Assembly (NCBI GenBank): GCA_031254445.1
Contig: JAIRUL010000260.1
Coordinates: 1-6,465, forward strand
Reading direction: 5' to 3'
From: Chitinispirillales bacterium
Lineage (GTDB): Bacteria > Fibrobacterota > Chitinivibrionia > Chitinivibrionales > Chitinispirillaceae
DNA: 6,465 nucleotides
In this document: positions 5,910 through 6,465 of the stretch, piece after piece
Numbering within the stretch: the first letter of the stretch is position 1
Layout: each line of letters begins with the position of its first letter
The notes under the pieces: model-generated
The model's database searches: none
Seen by the model: only the letters and a program-made list of their open reading frames with translations
What the model was told of the DNA's origin: nothing
Position numbers and translations under genes: made by a program

Positions 5910-6329
5910 AATAATCTGCCGCGGGATAGTAAAATAATAATTGATGAGCTGCGCGCTTCCTTTGAGCGCCAGCTGTCGATTTACGAGGAGCTCCGAGATT
6001 CCGTGCGCTCCAACATGAGCAAGCTCATCTTGGCGCGCGGCGATGCCGGGGTGCTCATGTCCGGCGTTGACAAAAAGGTAAAACTCATCGATCGCATCAA
6101 CGCCGAGCGGAATAGCATCTCCGAGCACATCTCGTTTTGGCAGGAGTACCGCCAAAAGCTGCCGCCAAGCGACAGGAGCGCGGCGGCGCTCAACGAGATA
6201 TTGACTCGGACGGAGGACGTTATAAAGGCGTTCTTGGCCGAGGAGGAGAAGCTCAAGCAGTACGTCGAGAAGATGTACAAGAAGGGCGGGGGAGAGGGCA
6301 TCGCGGAGGGGGCGCAGGGGCAAGGATGA
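5907..6329 (+). CDS. All-helical FlgN/FliT-like putative flagellar chaperone
   Basis: A 140-residue, soluble, strongly helical protein with no signal peptide. The pattern is that of small flagellar export chaperones (FlgN family, typically 130-160 residues). A first long helix includes RQLSIYEELRDSVRSNMSKL (21-40). A turn follows with a GDAGVLM segment and a KK-x-KLIDRI-x-x-ER stretch, where FlgN proteins have a similar kinase-like-charged run. A third helix spans about 92-126 and a Gly-rich tail spans 127-140. FlgN binds the hook-filament junction proteins FlgK and FlgL before export. The match is to helical pattern and size, not to an invariant motif, so FliT-like or an unrelated coiled-coil protein remains possible. 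It follows the TPR gene by 26 nt and overlaps the next gene by 4 nt, so it belongs to the fapA unit. Confidence 0.5.
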   Translation: MNNLPRDSKIIIDELRASFERQLSIYEELRDSVRSNMSKLILARGDAGVLMSGVDKKVKLIDRINAERNSISEHISFWQEYRQKLPPSDRSAAALNEILTRTEDVIKAFLAEEEKLKQYVEKMYKKGGGEGIAEGAQGQG

Positions 6330-6465
6330 CGGAAACGGCGCTTTTGGACGGCAATGTCTCGACTGAGGAGGCATACGAGAAGCTCAAGCAGATGTTTGGC
6401 GTGGTTATGGCCACGTCGGAGCAGGCTGTGAGCGCCTATGCGTCGCTCGCGGAAGAGGTCAAAAA
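6326..6465 (+). CDS. Unidentified helical protein, 3' end beyond the window
   Basis: The ATG overlaps the TGA of the FlgN-like gene in an ATGA junction, a classic sign of translational coupling, with AAGG and GGGG runs just upstream. The visible 46 codons encode an acidic, probably helical start: TEEAYEKLKQMFGVVMATSE then AVSAYASLAEEV. There is no signal peptide or membrane segment in the visible part. I do not recognise the family. Position suggests a cytoplasmic partner in flagellar assembly or export, but that is inference alone. Confidence 0.6.
   Translation, partial: MTETALLDGNVSTEEAYEKLKQMFGVVMATSEQAVSAYASLAEEVK

Noticed and set aside
1..6465. Mobile elements, CRISPR arrays, tRNA or rRNA genes, toxin-antitoxin or defence systems
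   Set aside because: Read on both strands, no transposase motifs, regularly spaced repeats, RNA gene signatures or defence domains were found.

Overview
The window reads as a piece of the chromosome of a flagellated, diderm (Gram-negative-type) bacterium. Flagellation is suggested by a FliN motor-switch protein, a FapA/DUF342 protein and a FlgN-like helical protein. An outer membrane is inferred, less firmly, from a Sec-exported TPR protein and a membrane-anchored LytM-type endopeptidase. Coding DNA is GC-rich and the intergenic gaps are clearly AT-rich. I cannot place the phylum from sequence alone. I see no insertion sequence, phage gene, CRISPR array, tRNA or rRNA.

Layout. (1) 3-833 (+) is the 3' part of a CNNM/DUF21 membrane protein with a divergent CBS-like tail; its start lies outside the window. 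(2) 834-1010 is an AT-rich gap with a 20-bp perfect palindrome, a candidate sigma70 promoter and two inverted repeats in a leader of about 110 nt. (3) 1011-1940 (+) is an M23 peptidoglycan endopeptidase with a membrane anchor, a coiled coil and all catalytic residues. (4) 2042-2302 (-) is a minimal 86-residue FliN. It looks like a self-contained unit, with a good -35/-10 promoter at 2427-2455, a hairpin at the start of its leader and an intrinsic terminator at 1980-2004. (5) 2303-2586 is a divergent control region carrying the fliN promoter on one strand and several candidate promoters for the rightward genes on the other. (6) 2587 to the window end (+) is one tight transcription unit: fapA, a 639-residue exported TPR protein (3-nt gap), a 140-residue FlgN/FliT-like helical protein with a TTG start (26-nt gap), and a truncated gene joined by an ATGA overlap.

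How the genes fit together. FliN is part of the cytoplasmic C-ring. FapA proteins are linked to flagellar assembly and polar placement. FlgN-like proteins hold hook-filament junction subunits before export. A large periplasmic TPR protein encoded in the middle of this set suggests, as inference only, an envelope scaffold tied to the flagellar motor, comparable in type but not shown to be homologous to the TPR motor-accessory proteins of Campylobacter and spirochaetes. This four-gene unit is the most interesting part of the window.
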